DNA of 64,000 nucleotides from Bacteroidales bacterium UBA6431 (GCA_002439095.1 DJOT01000043.1:121542-185541); one strand, 5' to 3'. Shown: positions 34,489 to 44,342, numbered from the stretch's first letter. Notes: a model not told the origin generated them from the letters alone. Program-made: numbers and translations.

Positions 34489-35025
34489 ATGCGGATGTCT
34501 TATCTCATAATGGTTCTCCTATGCCTGCAAGGATGCCGTCACTCTGGCGGCCAGAGCGGCAGCATAGCTGAATACGACAGCGTAACTCCATGCCTCAACG
34601 GCACCGGGATAGTGTCCAGAGGCGGCAAGTTCGGAGTCATAGACAGCGCCGGTGTGGAACTCGTCCCGCTCGTGTTTGACGACCTGTTCTATCTCACGGA
34701 CGACATCGCCGCCGCTATAACAGGCGAGAACTGTGAGTTTTACGACCGGACGGGCAGAAGACTTGGCCAGACGATGACCGGCAAGACTGACCCCGAAAGT
34801 CTTCTCAAGGCATACTCGCTCATAAGAGAGGATCTCCGCAAGAAATGGGACATGATTCTGGACTCATATCAGCGTCTTGACACATATTGCGCCTCCGGCC
34901 TGGCCACGCCGGAGCAGGCAAAACAGATGGCAGACGATATCCGCAAGGCCCTTGGCGGCATAAGCGGACCCATGGGCAAGGACCAGCAGGCAAGATTCGA
35001 GGCCATAAGGAGGAGTGGACAATGA
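34489..35025 (+). CDS. Small lipoprotein with WG-repeat-like segment
   Basis: A 178-residue lipoprotein (MRMSYLIMVLLCLQGC, Cys 16). Residues about 40-75 (GIVSRGGKFGVIDSAGVELV, PLVFDDL) match one copy of the WG-type repeat, and the C-terminal ~90 residues are helical (PESLLKAYSLIREDLRKKWD). Its role is unknown. The TTG three bases earlier and the ATG at 34495 are alternative starts. It overlaps the next gene by 4 bp and is divergently transcribed from the kinase. Confidence 0.72.
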   Translation: MRMSYLIMVLLCLQGCRHSGGQSGSIAEYDSVTPCLNGTGIVSRGGKFGVIDSAGVELVPLVFDDLFYLTDDIAAAITGENCEFYDRTGRRLGQTMTGKTDPESLLKAYSLIREDLRKKWDMILDSYQRLDTYCASGLATPEQAKQMADDIRKALGGISGPMGKDQQARFEAIRRSGQ

Positions 35026-36794
35026 AGAGACTGATTGCGACCGTTGCAGGCATCCTGTGTGTCCTATGCACCAGCCAAGCACAAATCATATCAGACATAA
35101 GGACCGACAAGTCATACCTCTGCGCGGAAGGCGAAGCCCAGAGCGCGAGCATTGCTGACAGTCTGGCCCTTGACGCGCTTGCAGTGAAGTTATCACAGGC
35201 CGTCAGCTTGCCCTATAGCGATGGAGTCAAACGGGAGGTTCTACGCACATATAGGGACGATCTGGCCAGAGAATGCGACATGCTCTCGACCACCGGCGAG
35301 TCGGGGACAACCGTATTGAGATATATCCGGAGAACTGACAGCGGCAGGATTTTTGACAACCGCCGCTCCAAGGTCAAGGAAATGCTCTCCATAGCACTCT
35401 CGGCCGAAAAGAACTGCCAGACAGATGTGGCCCTGCGCTACTACTCATGGGCCGCCACGCTCCTTCGCAGCCTGCCGCCCATTGACGCTGCGGCCATATC
35501 AGATGCCGAGAGCCGGCGCAACGCCATACTTGACGGACTTGATGTCAAATTCGACAAGGTCAACAGATTCAAAAAAGAACTGGTAGAGTTGACCTTCACA
35601 TATAAAGGCAAGCCTGTCAGAGGCATAGACTACAGTTTCTTCGACGGCAAGCGCTGGAGCGGGATTCTCTCCGCCAAAGACGGAAAAGGCTTCATCGAAG
35701 TGAATCCGGGATCTCGAATCGAGCAATACAGAATACGTTACGAGATCACCCCCTCCCACCTTCAGCATCTGTTCCGGGAAGTCAGCTCTGTAGAAAAGGC
35801 TTTCACCGCTGCCGCAGCCTCCACCACAGAAGCCGCAGCAGAAAGGCCCGCGACAGAGCCGAGACGTTCAGCTCCGCAAAAGATAGACTTCTCGGCCGTC
35901 AAAAGCAAGGTGATGTCGGTCATGGCAAGGGAAGAGTTCCAGACAGCACCGGACACGCTCACCTCAAACCTGTCACCGGTGCTGTTCACCTCAAGTTACG
36001 AGGATGCCGTATCCCGAGTATGCAGCAGTCTAAGCGGCGGCGCAGAGGATATCAGCGGCCTTTTCACAGAAGAAGGCTATTCCGTCTATCTCAAACTCCT
36101 GAGCTACGGCAACGCAAGAGTGCTCAACTACGACAAGCTGAATTTCTATGCCCTTGGAGACGAAATCTTCTGCCGCAGCGTCCCGATGATATTTTCTTTC
36201 AGAGGGAACAGACGCGAGTTCGTGGAGGATGTCGTATTCACATTCGACAGCGAGGGCAGGATAAGCAACCTGACATTCGCCCTGTCATCAGATGTCGTGC
36301 GGGGGATCATCTCCATGGACGGCTGGACCGAGGAGGCCAGGCTCATCTTGATAGATTTCCTTGAAAACTACAAGACAGCCTACGCCCTCAAGAGGCAGGA
36401 CTACATAGCTTCCATCTTCGACGACAACGCCCTCATCATAACCGGCCGCGTGCTCCGGAACGCCAAGGGCCCCAACGAATACGGGAACAACAAATATGTC
36501 ACACTGACGCGCCACAACAAGGAGAACTATATCAGACAGCTCGGAAAGGTGTTCGCCAGCCAGGAGTATATCAACATACAGTTCTCCGACTGCGAGGTCA
36601 TGAAACTCGGCAAGGGAGAACAGCTCTTCGGCATCAAGATCCGGCAGGAATACTTCTCGACGACCTATTCCGACAGCGGCTATCTGTTCATCCTGGTAGA
36701 CCTCAGGGATTTCAGACAGCCGGTGATACATGTCAGGACATGGCAGGAAGCCCCGGACAAGGAGTTCGGTGTCATAGGCCCATACAACTTCTAA
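35022..36794 (+). CDS. Exported protein, unknown, possible LPP20-like N-terminus
   Basis: A 590-residue protein with a signal peptide (MKRLIATVAGILCVLCTSQA). The first ~180 residues resemble LPP20-type envelope domains (SIADSLALDALAVKLSQAVS, then SAEKNCQTDVALRYYSWAAT). A beta domain follows, then an Ala/Glu-rich linker (about 255-285). The C-terminal region (about 480-590) reads like an NTF2-like fold (LENYKTAYALKRQDYIASIF, DDNALI). These fold suggestions are weak. The start overlaps the upstream lipoprotein stop (ATGA), and the next gene begins 3 bp after the stop, so the three form one operon facing the kinase. Confidence 0.7.
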   Translation: MKRLIATVAGILCVLCTSQAQIISDIRTDKSYLCAEGEAQSASIADSLALDALAVKLSQAVSLPYSDGVKREVLRTYRDDLARECDMLSTTGESGTTVLRYIRRTDSGRIFDNRRSKVKEMLSIALSAEKNCQTDVALRYYSWAATLLRSLPPIDAAAISDAESRRNAILDGLDVKFDKVNRFKKELVELTFTYKGKPVRGIDYSFFDGKRWSGILSAKDGKGFIEVNPGSRIEQYRIRYEITPSHLQHLFREVSSVEKAFTAAAASTTEAAAERPATEPRRSAPQKIDFSAVKSKVMSVMAREEFQTAPDTLTSNLSPVLFTSSYEDAVSRVCSSLSGGAEDISGLFTEEGYSVYLKLLSYGNARVLNYDKLNFYALGDEIFCRSVPMIFSFRGNRREFVEDVVFTFDSEGRISNLTFALSSDVVRGIISMDGWTEEARLILIDFLENYKTAYALKRQDYIASIFDDNALIITGRVLRNAKGPNEYGNNKYVTLTRHNKENYIRQLGKVFASQEYINIQFSDCEVMKLGKGEQLFGIKIRQEYFSTTYSDSGYLFILVDLRDFRQPVIHVRTWQEAPDKEFGVIGPYNF

Positions 36795-36797
36795 GGT

Positions 36798-37733
36798 ATG
36801 AAAAAGAAACTTGTCCTCCTGCTGCTCGTCATCTTCTACGCCGCTTCCGCCATGGCCCAGAACGACAGCACCGTATTCAAGGTGGTGTCATTCCGGAAAC
36901 TCGACTGGGATCTGGATGCCCGCAGCAACTATCCCATGATTGACCAGAACGGGCACAAGGCGGCGCTCATCAAGGTCGTCATACCGGAAAACAACTTCGA
37001 CTTCGATGTAGGTGTGATGGGCATAGTGGGTGTCAAGCAGGAGATTGGAGAGACCTGGGTCTATGTGCCTGAAGGAGTCCGGAAAATGACCATACGCCAC
37101 AAGAATTATGGCATCATCCGGGACTACAAGTTCAACATCCCGATAGAGTCGGCTACAGTCTATGAACTCACCCTCGAAGCGCACCGCCCGCTGCAAAGCA
37201 AGGTCGTGGTAAGGGACTCCATCATCTATCTGCCATCACCTGTTGTCAAGACAGAGCCGGCAAAGAAAAAGCCTCTCGGCGGGTCTGCAATCGTGACAAT
37301 GGGAGTCCCGGACATTTCAGTCGGGCTGATGCTGCTCTGGCAGCCTGGCAAGACAGGAGGATATCTCAAATACAGGAGCAACTTCACAGCATCGGATCAT
37401 GCATACACATGCCACAATGACGGCACCACTGAAGGCGGATACATCTGGACCGATGGAGAGAGCCGCACCTCAAGGATGAACCTCACAGCCGGGGCACTGC
37501 TACGGCTGAACAGCTGGCTGTCAGCCTGTGCCGGAGCCGGATACGGTCGGAGGACACTCATATGGGAGGATGTGGACAACAATTGGGCGCGCGTTGAAGA
37601 GTGCTCATTCTCCGGATTCTCCGCCGACCTCGGAGCCCTCTTCAAATTCGGCAGATTTACATTCTATACCGGTATCTCTACCGTCAGTTTCAGATACTTC
37701 GATGCCGAGATCGGCGCAGGTTTCAGTTTCTGA
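36798..37733 (+). CDS. Exported beta-rich protein, possible outer-membrane barrel
   Basis: A 311-residue protein with a signal peptide (MKKKLVLLLLVIFYAASAMA, cut before QND). The N-terminal ~115 residues form a PEGA/Fn3-like domain (VVIPENNFDFDVGVMGIVGV, ETWVYVPEGVRKMTIRHKNY). The C-terminal ~150 residues have alternating strands and end ...GAGFSF, consistent with a small outer-membrane barrel. It closes the operon beside the kinase gene. No substrate or partner is known. It converges with the antiporter gene 6 bp away. Confidence 0.7.
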   Translation: MKKKLVLLLLVIFYAASAMAQNDSTVFKVVSFRKLDWDLDARSNYPMIDQNGHKAALIKVVIPENNFDFDVGVMGIVGVKQEIGETWVYVPEGVRKMTIRHKNYGIIRDYKFNIPIESATVYELTLEAHRPLQSKVVVRDSIIYLPSPVVKTEPAKKKPLGGSAIVTMGVPDISVGLMLLWQPGKTGGYLKYRSNFTASDHAYTCHNDGTTEGGYIWTDGESRTSRMNLTAGALLRLNSWLSACAGAGYGRRTLIWEDVDNNWARVEECSFSGFSADLGALFKFGRFTFYTGISTVSFRYFDAEIGAGFSF

Positions 37734-37739
37734 CAGCCT

Positions 37740-39353
37740 CTAGCTGCCCATGTTCAGGAACATGACATCACCCTCGCAGAGGATGGTGCCGCCGTTGGGG
37801 ATGATACTCGCCGAGCCGCGCTTTATAAGCACGACCTGATTATGCCCCGACTCGCTGTACTCCCTTATGCTCATACCGACAAGGCTGCTTGATTTGGAAA
37901 CTTCCTGCTCCACGAGGCGGAAGCTCGTATCACTGCGGAAAGCCTTTGTGCACATGATCACACTGTCACCCTCGTGCAGGACAGTATCCCCACGAGGCAC
38001 CACTGACGTCCCGTCAGGGCGCACGAGCATACAGAAAAGGATGTTTCTCGGCAAGCCTATGTCCTTCACGCTCTCCCCCTTCCACGGATTGTCCGACGAT
38101 ATCACTATCTTGCTGAAATGCAGATCCGTCTCCTCCGAAAAGTCATTGAATGTCTTCATGACATCGGCCTCCTCGTCAATCTGCCCGAGTTTCTTCGCGA
38201 CCACAGGAAGCAGGAACCCCTGAATGGAAATCGAAAGCAGCACTATGCAGAACACCACATTGAGTATGTCATTCTGCAGCATGCTGTTGCCTACTGTCGC
38301 AAAAATGGCGAACACGATGGAGGCGGCTCCTCTAAGGCCGACGAAAGAGACCAGCATCTGCTGCCTGAATCCGAAACGCCGGAAAGGCGAGAGGATGGCG
38401 CTGACAGCCACCGGACGTGCCACCAGAAGCATGAACAAGAAGATCCCCAGCGCCGGAAGAATCACCTTATGCATCATTGCCGGACGCGCCAACATGCCGA
38501 GCATGAAGAAAATCAGCACCTGCATAAGCCCGGTCACTCCGTCAAAGAAACTGACAAGATTACGCTTGCCCGGAAACTCCGAATTTCCGAGCATTATGCC
38601 CACAAGATACGCGCTCAAGTAACCGTTGCCTCCGACAAGCGAAGGGATCGAATACGACAACAGGGCTATCGCCAGAATGAAGAGAGAATCAAATCCGGAT
38701 GTCGGGAATTTTATCCTTTTCAGCGCCCAGATGCCGGCCTTGGCGATCAGCAACCCGAAACCGGCGCCGAAAGCCAGCTGCGAGAACAGCATCCACGCCA
38801 CTTTCCCGAAACTGGTGCCACCTCCTGTCATTATGGACAACATGATGATGGTCAGCATATAAGAGCATGGGTCATTGGAGCCGCTCTCGATCTCGAGCAT
38901 CGGGGCCGAGCTGTTTTTCAGACCAAGTTTACGTGAACGGAGTATGGAGAACACCGACGCAGCATCAGTAGAACTGACCACCGACCCCATCAACAGGCTC
39001 TCCACCCAACCCCAACGAAGCGCAAAGTGGCAGAACACACCGGTGAGCCCAGCCGTCAGGAAAACCCCGAGACTGGCCAGCAGCCCGGCCGGCAGAGCCA
39101 CACAGCGGGCCGACTCCCATCGCGTTCCGAAACCGCCATAAAACATTATGAATATGAGAGCAACCGTACATATATTCTCCGCAGAAGAATAGTCCTCAAA
39201 ACGAACAGGGAACAGGCCGTTGTTGCCAAAGACAATGCCGAGCAGGATAAAGGCCAGCAAGACAGGCATCCCTATCTTGAGAGAAGCATTGTTGAGAAGA
39301 ACACAGGTGATGATTATCACCGCCATAAGGCATATAAGTACGGTCATCTGCAT
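37740..39353 (-). CDS. CPA1-family K+(Na+)/H+ antiporter with C-terminal TrkA_C (RCK) domain
   Basis: A 537-residue inner-membrane antiporter. About 12-13 transmembrane helices fill residues 1-390. The ion-binding region is SSTDAASVFSILRS, and ESGSNDP and SFVGLRGAASIVFAI are also conserved. Two small RCK_C-like halves follow (about 405-475 and 485-537, DTVLHEGDSVIMCT and GGTILCEGDVMFLN), as in CvrA/NhaP2 K+/H+ exchangers. It should help control cytosolic pH and K+. It is the last gene of a leftward run, 6 bp after the S41 protease gene. Confidence 0.9.
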   Translation of the reverse strand: MQMTVLICLMAVIIITCVLLNNASLKIGMPVLLAFILLGIVFGNNGLFPVRFEDYSSAENICTVALIFIMFYGGFGTRWESARCVALPAGLLASLGVFLTAGLTGVFCHFALRWGWVESLLMGSVVSSTDAASVFSILRSRKLGLKNSSAPMLEIESGSNDPCSYMLTIIMLSIMTGGGTSFGKVAWMLFSQLAFGAGFGLLIAKAGIWALKRIKFPTSGFDSLFILAIALLSYSIPSLVGGNGYLSAYLVGIMLGNSEFPGKRNLVSFFDGVTGLMQVLIFFMLGMLARPAMMHKVILPALGIFLFMLLVARPVAVSAILSPFRRFGFRQQMLVSFVGLRGAASIVFAIFATVGNSMLQNDILNVVFCIVLLSISIQGFLLPVVAKKLGQIDEEADVMKTFNDFSEETDLHFSKIVISSDNPWKGESVKDIGLPRNILFCMLVRPDGTSVVPRGDTVLHEGDSVIMCTKAFRSDTSFRLVEQEVSKSSSLVGMSIREYSESGHNQVVLIKRGSASIIPNGGTILCEGDVMFLNMGS

Positions 39354-39359
39354 AATGGT

Positions 39360-40886
39360 CTAATTTCGCATCGCTGCCTGAAAAGTCTTGTCTGTCTGAA
39401 GGAAAAGATGATAGTAGGCGTTGTCTCCAAGTTTGGAGTACCGGCCCACAAGAGCCCGAACCTGAGTCATTATATACTGCCGCTCGACCGCCCACTCCCC
39501 GGATTTGGGGGCGATGCCGTCCTTGCTCTTCGCGAAATCCAGGAAACGTTTCTCGGTGACAGCCCTGTCCAGATACTCAAGAAGCCTGGAGTAATCGCTG
39601 ATGGATGAGAGTTCAGAGCTGTGCTCATCGAAGAACGCAGAGGCGAAGCGCATTGCAGTGGCCTTGCGGCTGCAAGCCACATAGAACTGCCCTGCGCGAG
39701 TGGTGTCTGCAGGCACGAACACATCCGGGAGAATGCCCCCATTCTCCACTTTCATGCTGTCGGCGGTCACCATCTCACCCTCATCATAGCGGCGGTAGAT
39801 CTCATAATCATAGTCCTCTGAATAAGGTTTCTGTATGCACCGGCCCGAAGGCGTGTAGAAGCGCGCCACAGTGATGCGCATGCCGGAACCGTCATTGAAA
39901 TAGAAAGGCTCCTGCACGAGTCCCTTGCCGAAGGAGCGGCGTCCCACGATGAGCGCACGCCCATTGTCCTGCAGGGCGCCGGCGAGAATCTCGCTCGAAG
40001 ATGCCGTCCCTTCGTTGATAAGAAGTTTAAGTCCGATATCCTGCATGAACCCGTTCCCGTCAGCTTTGAAATCCTGTCGCTTGCGATGCGCCCCCTGCAT
40101 ATATACGATCTGTTCATCCTTATGCAGGAACATGTTGGAAAGGCTCAGCGCCTGATCGAGAAAACCGCCGGAGTTGTCCCTCAGATCCAGTACGAGACTC
40201 TTCATGCCCGAAGAGAGCAGGCCGAGTGCGGATCTGGTGACCTCAGTGTCGGATGTGCGTGAAAACTTGGAGAGCCTCAGATACCCTGTGGTATCGTCCA
40301 CCATGAAGGCGGCATCCACCGAGTGCGTCGGGATCTTGTCTCTGGTTATCTCGAACGGAATGTCTTCCCCTCCCCTGCGTACAGTGACCTTGACCTTTGA
40401 ACCGGCCTTGCCCTTGATGCGGCGGACCATGCTGTCCTGCGGAAACTTCACACCGGCTATATTGGTGGAGTCCACCTTCAGCAGCCTATCCCCTGGACGG
40501 AGCCCTATCTTCTCGGACGGCCCTCCCGGAATCACCTCTATCACCACGGCCGTATCGTTAGGCACATTGAACTGTATCCCGATACCGTCAAAATTACCTG
40601 CAAGGCTCTCTTCTGTCGACTCAAGGGTTTGGGGCAGCATATATACCGAATGAGGGTCAAGGGCCGAAAGGGCCGCTGCGGCCACCTCGTCCGTCACCTT
40701 CTTATGGTCGATGCTGTCCACATAGTTCTCATCTATGCATTTGAGCACCAGATTCACTTTCCTCCAGTCCGCGCCGCCAGCATCCAGACGGTGAGACCGC
40801 CTCGAAATGCTCTGTGCCGTCAGCACAGTGAGTGCTCCGACACCTATTCCAAGCAAGGCTATGATTATCGATGATGCGTTCTTCAT
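39360..40886 (-). CDS. S41-family C-terminal processing peptidase (CtpA-like)
   Basis: A 508-residue exported Ser protease with one N-terminal anchor (SSIIIALLGIGVGALTVLTA). A PDZ domain (about 85-165, IPGGPSEKIGLRPGDRLLKV) precedes the catalytic Ser-Lys pair in NEGTASSSEILAGAL and RSFGKGLVQ. A ~150-residue C-terminal region follows. These proteases trim envelope proteins. The ATG at 40886 was chosen because the longer reading begins at a TTG inside the upstream dCMP deaminase gene. Confidence 0.92.
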   Translation of the reverse strand: MKNASSIIIALLGIGVGALTVLTAQSISRRSHRLDAGGADWRKVNLVLKCIDENYVDSIDHKKVTDEVAAAALSALDPHSVYMLPQTLESTEESLAGNFDGIGIQFNVPNDTAVVIEVIPGGPSEKIGLRPGDRLLKVDSTNIAGVKFPQDSMVRRIKGKAGSKVKVTVRRGGEDIPFEITRDKIPTHSVDAAFMVDDTTGYLRLSKFSRTSDTEVTRSALGLLSSGMKSLVLDLRDNSGGFLDQALSLSNMFLHKDEQIVYMQGAHRKRQDFKADGNGFMQDIGLKLLINEGTASSSEILAGALQDNGRALIVGRRSFGKGLVQEPFYFNDGSGMRITVARFYTPSGRCIQKPYSEDYDYEIYRRYDEGEMVTADSMKVENGGILPDVFVPADTTRAGQFYVACSRKATAMRFASAFFDEHSSELSSISDYSRLLEYLDRAVTEKRFLDFAKSKDGIAPKSGEWAVERQYIMTQVRALVGRYSKLGDNAYYHLFLQTDKTFQAAMRN

Positions 40887-40890
40887 TTTC

Positions 40891-41298
40891 TCAATCCACT
40901 TTTTCAACTTCCACTCCGGCCTTGCGGAGCAGTTCCACCCCGTCCGTGAGCCTATACTCGTCTTTGTATACCACCCGTTTTATTCCGGCCTGGATGATGA
41001 GTTTCGAGCATTCTATGCACGGAGACGCTGTGACATAGAGCGTCGCCCCGTCGGAACTGTTGCCGGACTTGGCTACCTTCGTGATGGCATTGGCCTCGGC
41101 GTGCAGCACATAGGGCTTCGTGATGCCGTTCTCATCCTCACAGACATTCTCAAATCCGGACGGCGTGCCGTTATAGCCGTCAGATATAATCATCCTGTCC
41201 TTTACGAGCAGGGCTCCGACCTGACGGCGCTTGCAATAAGAGTTGCCGGCCCAGATAGCGGCCATCTCTATGTATTTCTCGTCAAACTTGTTCATCAT
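40891..41298 (-). CDS. dCMP deaminase (ComEB type)
   Basis: Deaminates dCMP to dUMP for thymidylate synthesis. The 135-residue protein carries the zinc site HAEANA and PCIECSKL and the substrate segment DGYNGTPSGFENVCED. Length is normal. The start (ATG 41298 or 41295) overlaps the stop of the acyl-CoA ligase gene, and the S41 gene begins 4 bp after the stop. Confidence 0.93.
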   Translation of the reverse strand: MMNKFDEKYIEMAAIWAGNSYCKRRQVGALLVKDRMIISDGYNGTPSGFENVCEDENGITKPYVLHAEANAITKVAKSGNSSDGATLYVTASPCIECSKLIIQAGIKRVVYKDEYRLTDGVELLRKAGVEVEKVD

Positions 41299-42953
41299 TT
41301 ATTTCGTTGATAAAGATAGCGTTTTATGCTCTTCTTCGGCGTGCGTTCAAAGTCCTCCGGCATGAACTCGATCTTGCGGATCTGCGCATAGGCCGGCAGG
41401 AGCTTGTTGATTTCCGGGAGTCCTTCAGAGAGTCTGGCTTCAAGTTCCTCCCCGCTCATGCCGTCCATCTCGGCCTGATGATAATCAGGATATATCAGAG
41501 CCGTAAGTCCACCCTTGTCCTCGACCACCAGAGACTCGATGACATAAGTCACATTGTTGATGACGGCCTCGAGCTCCTCCGGATAGATGTTCTGGCCGGA
41601 CGGGCCGAGAACCATGCACTTGGAGCGGCCCCTCAGATAGAGATACCCGTCATTGTCTATCACTCCTATGTCCCCTGTCTTGAACCAGTTGTCATTGGTG
41701 AACGCCGCACGGGTCGCCTCCTTGTTCTTGTAGTAGCCGAGGAAGACGTTGTCGCCCTTGACCTGCACCTCGCCCGGCTCTTTGTGTGGATTTCTGGAAT
41801 CTATGCGGATCTGGCAGCCATTGATCGGCATGCCGCATGAGCCCTTGCGGGCCTTCCACCATTTTGCGTATGTAATCAGCGGAGCGCACTCTGTCATCCC
41901 GTAGCCCACTGTGAACGGGAAATGAATCTTGCGCATGAATTTCTCGACCTCCGGATTGAACGCGGCGCCGCCAAGAATCACCTCCTCGAAGCGCCCGCCG
42001 AAAGCATCGATCATGGCGTTGCGTATCTTCTTGAGGACGAACTGGTCGAGGATAGGGATCCTCATGAAAGCCTTGTTCCTGTCCACCACAGGCTTTATCT
42101 GGCTCTTGTAGAGTTTCTCGATTATGAGCGGCACGGCTATTATGACATCCGGATGGATCTCGGAGAATGCCTTCATTATCACCTTCGGACTCGGTGTCCG
42201 CGTCAGGAAATGGACATGAGCACCGATCGTCATCTCGAAGAGGAACTCGAACATCATACCGTACATGTGGGCGGAAGGCAACATCGCCACCACCTCAGAC
42301 TCACAGTTCATCTGCGGCTCGGCCACGTTGGCGGCGAACCAGATATTGCACCAGAGTGCCCTATACGGGATCATCACGCCCTTGGAGAAGCCGGAAGTAC
42401 CTGAGGTATAATTGATAAGCGCCAATTCTTCAGGCTTGTCCTCCACATAGCTGACATCCTCCGGCTTGAAGCCGCCGGGATAAAGACTCTGAAATGTCTT
42501 GGTAAGGTTCTCCCTGACCTCCACGCAATTGGCATTGCGGGAATAGATAAAATTGAGGGTGTTCATCTGCACTATCACCTCCAGCCCCGGCATCTCGCTC
42601 TCCGAAAGGCCCTCCCAGATCACCTCGTCCACAAAGAACACCTTAGCCTCTGAGTGGTTAACCAGATAATGGATGTTTTCCGGCTTGAACTCGTGGAGAA
42701 TCGGCACCGGCACCGCACCATAAGTCATTGAAGCAAGGAAACATACTCCCCAGTTTGCCTGGTTGCGGGAGCACAGGGCCACTTTATCCCCTTTCTTGAG
42801 ACCGCACTGCTCAAATGCAATCTGCAGATAGCGTATGCGCTCCGCGAGATCCCTATATCTGAGAGTCGCTCCCTGATAGTTGGACAGCGCATCGCGGTCC
42901 CAGTTCTCCTTGATGCTCTTCTCTATGATTTTATTTACCGATTTGAATTCCAT
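41295..42953 (-). CDS. Long-chain fatty acid--CoA ligase (AMP-binding enzyme)
   Basis: A 552-residue member of the ANL adenylating superfamily. It has the P-loop-like YTSGTSGFSKGVM, GYGMTECAPLI, the hinge region WFKTGDIGVIDNDGYLYLRG with RSKCMV, and the C-terminal catalytic Lys in RTPKKSIKRY. It should activate fatty acids to acyl-AMP and then acyl-CoA, though acyl-ACP ligases look similar. The start MEFKSVNKIIEKSIKEN at 42953 matches the family N-terminus; the reading from 43031 adds an unlikely extension. It overlaps the upstream lipoprotein gene by 19 bp. Confidence 0.9.
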   Translation of the reverse strand: MEFKSVNKIIEKSIKENWDRDALSNYQGATLRYRDLAERIRYLQIAFEQCGLKKGDKVALCSRNQANWGVCFLASMTYGAVPVPILHEFKPENIHYLVNHSEAKVFFVDEVIWEGLSESEMPGLEVIVQMNTLNFIYSRNANCVEVRENLTKTFQSLYPGGFKPEDVSYVEDKPEELALINYTSGTSGFSKGVMIPYRALWCNIWFAANVAEPQMNCESEVVAMLPSAHMYGMMFEFLFEMTIGAHVHFLTRTPSPKVIMKAFSEIHPDVIIAVPLIIEKLYKSQIKPVVDRNKAFMRIPILDQFVLKKIRNAMIDAFGGRFEEVILGGAAFNPEVEKFMRKIHFPFTVGYGMTECAPLITYAKWWKARKGSCGMPINGCQIRIDSRNPHKEPGEVQVKGDNVFLGYYKNKEATRAAFTNDNWFKTGDIGVIDNDGYLYLRGRSKCMVLGPSGQNIYPEELEAVINNVTYVIESLVVEDKGGLTALIYPDYHQAEMDGMSGEELEARLSEGLPEINKLLPAYAQIRKIEFMPEDFERTPKKSIKRYLYQRNK

Positions 42954-44206
42954 ATTCTCATTCCTTTTTTGTCCCAGGCCATAAAACGTCCGGAACTGTA
43001 TAACACAAAATGGCAGCCCCACCGGGGCCAACCGCTATCTTTCTTTATCTCTGTCTGCCCCGCAAGTTCTTCCACAGCCTCCTTGCTCCCGACGGCATAC
43101 CATCCGCAAAAAGCAGCACGGCACGAATCATCCGCAAGGGCGAACGCATCCCCATAGAGAGCCGGGACAAACCCCCTGTACGGATTGTCTTCAACGCCCT
43201 TAAGATGCGAGGCGTTCTGCGTGCGCAGCAGCACGACCTCATTTCCGGCCCAACGCACAAGGGCGATCTCGGTCGCGGCAATCTCCTGCTCCCATTTCAG
43301 GGGATCCTTACCCGAAGCCGACTCAAGAGCCGCCAGACGGCGCTCATACTGGGTCATTTTGACAGAGGCGTCCATGTATCTTTCGTATGCCGCACGCATT
43401 TGAGGCTGAGGAAGCGGAAGAGACAAGGCGAAATCCGTGCTGTCGGGAAGCACCTCGCCAAGACGGCTGCCCTTGAGAGGGAGAGACGCCATAACATTGG
43501 CAAAATACGCATCCGAATCACCCTGTACCGTGCTCACCCGCCAAGCATCACTGCCATCCGGGACAAGTATCGTCCAGTCGGCAGCCGAGTGCAAAAATGA
43601 AGTAAGAGCTCTACGCGGGAAAACTCCGCCGAGAAATCCTCTCGGGAGGAAATATCTTGCCCCGGCATTGCGCAGAACCATAAAATTCTCTCCCTTGGTC
43701 AAAGCGGCAGCGTCAAGAAAGCCGGGGGCGTCCAGCACGGAACTTCCGTTGCCTATATGACGTTTAAGCGCGGCCATCTGGGATTCAGAAGCGGTAAAAG
43801 TCAAGAATCCCTGTCTGCCGGAGGCATCATCGGGAGCTGAATATGCAGCGAAGATGCCTTTGCGCCCGGCTTCCCGGAGTGCCGAAGTGACAGCCCTGGA
43901 AGAATCCCGGTGTCCGGTCCCTATGGTCAAAGACGGGACAAGCGAACCGTTATAACTCATCGAAAGCACCGCCGGACTGGACCGGAACGCATTGAGATCC
44001 AGACTGCGGAGCCTGTCAGTGGAGTCCAGTCGTGCAAGGGCGTCAGAGTTCTCCGAGACGCAGCAGACAGCAAGCGCATCTGAGGGAACAGCCTGCAGCA
44101 GATCCGGAAGATCTTCGGGACCCCGGCCTTCACCGTCCGTCCCGCTGCAAGCGGTAAAGAGCGCAGCAAGCAGCAGACATACGGATATAAGACATTTTTT
44201 GCACAT
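42935..44206 (-). CDS. Lipoprotein of unknown function (DUF3352-like)
   Basis: A 423-residue lipoprotein (MCKKCLISVCLLLAALFTAC, Cys 20). After an acidic linker, the phrase LLQAVPSDALAVCCVSENSD recalls DUF3352-type proteins, which share a VPxDAxAV start. Two repeats of an alpha/beta unit seem to follow (SSPAVLSMSYNGSLVPSLTI). No catalytic motif is visible. It is the first gene of the leftward run, with a -7 box at 44213-44220 only 6 bases from the ATG. Confidence 0.72.
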   Translation of the reverse strand: MCKKCLISVCLLLAALFTACSGTDGEGRGPEDLPDLLQAVPSDALAVCCVSENSDALARLDSTDRLRSLDLNAFRSSPAVLSMSYNGSLVPSLTIGTGHRDSSRAVTSALREAGRKGIFAAYSAPDDASGRQGFLTFTASESQMAALKRHIGNGSSVLDAPGFLDAAALTKGENFMVLRNAGARYFLPRGFLGGVFPRRALTSFLHSAADWTILVPDGSDAWRVSTVQGDSDAYFANVMASLPLKGSRLGEVLPDSTDFALSLPLPQPQMRAAYERYMDASVKMTQYERRLAALESASGKDPLKWEQEIAATEIALVRWAGNEVVLLRTQNASHLKGVEDNPYRGFVPALYGDAFALADDSCRAAFCGWYAVGSKEAVEELAGQTEIKKDSGWPRWGCHFVLYSSGRFMAWDKKGMRIWNSNR

Positions 44207-44212
44207 ATCTTA

Positions 44213-44220
44213 CAAAGATA
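44213..44220 (-). promoter_or_regulatory. -7 element TATCTTTG of the leftward run
   Basis: The minus-strand TAnnTTTG match ends 6 bases before the ATG at 44206. Confidence 0.5.
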
Positions 44221-44256
44221 ACAATTATTTGGATTATGATTTTTTAAAGAAATCCG

Positions 44257-44264
44257 TAACTTTG
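44257..44264 (+). promoter_or_regulatory. -7 element TAACTTTG of typA
   Basis: It matches TAnnTTTG. A GC-rich leader of about 75 bases separates it from the typA ATG at 44343, in contrast to the very short leaders nearby. Confidence 0.5.
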
Positions 44265-44342
44265 CGCGTTTATAGGTCCGTGCCATTACGGCCGGCATCT
44301 GCCGACCAGGCCGCGGGCATCAAGCTGAAGCATCAGAGAATT

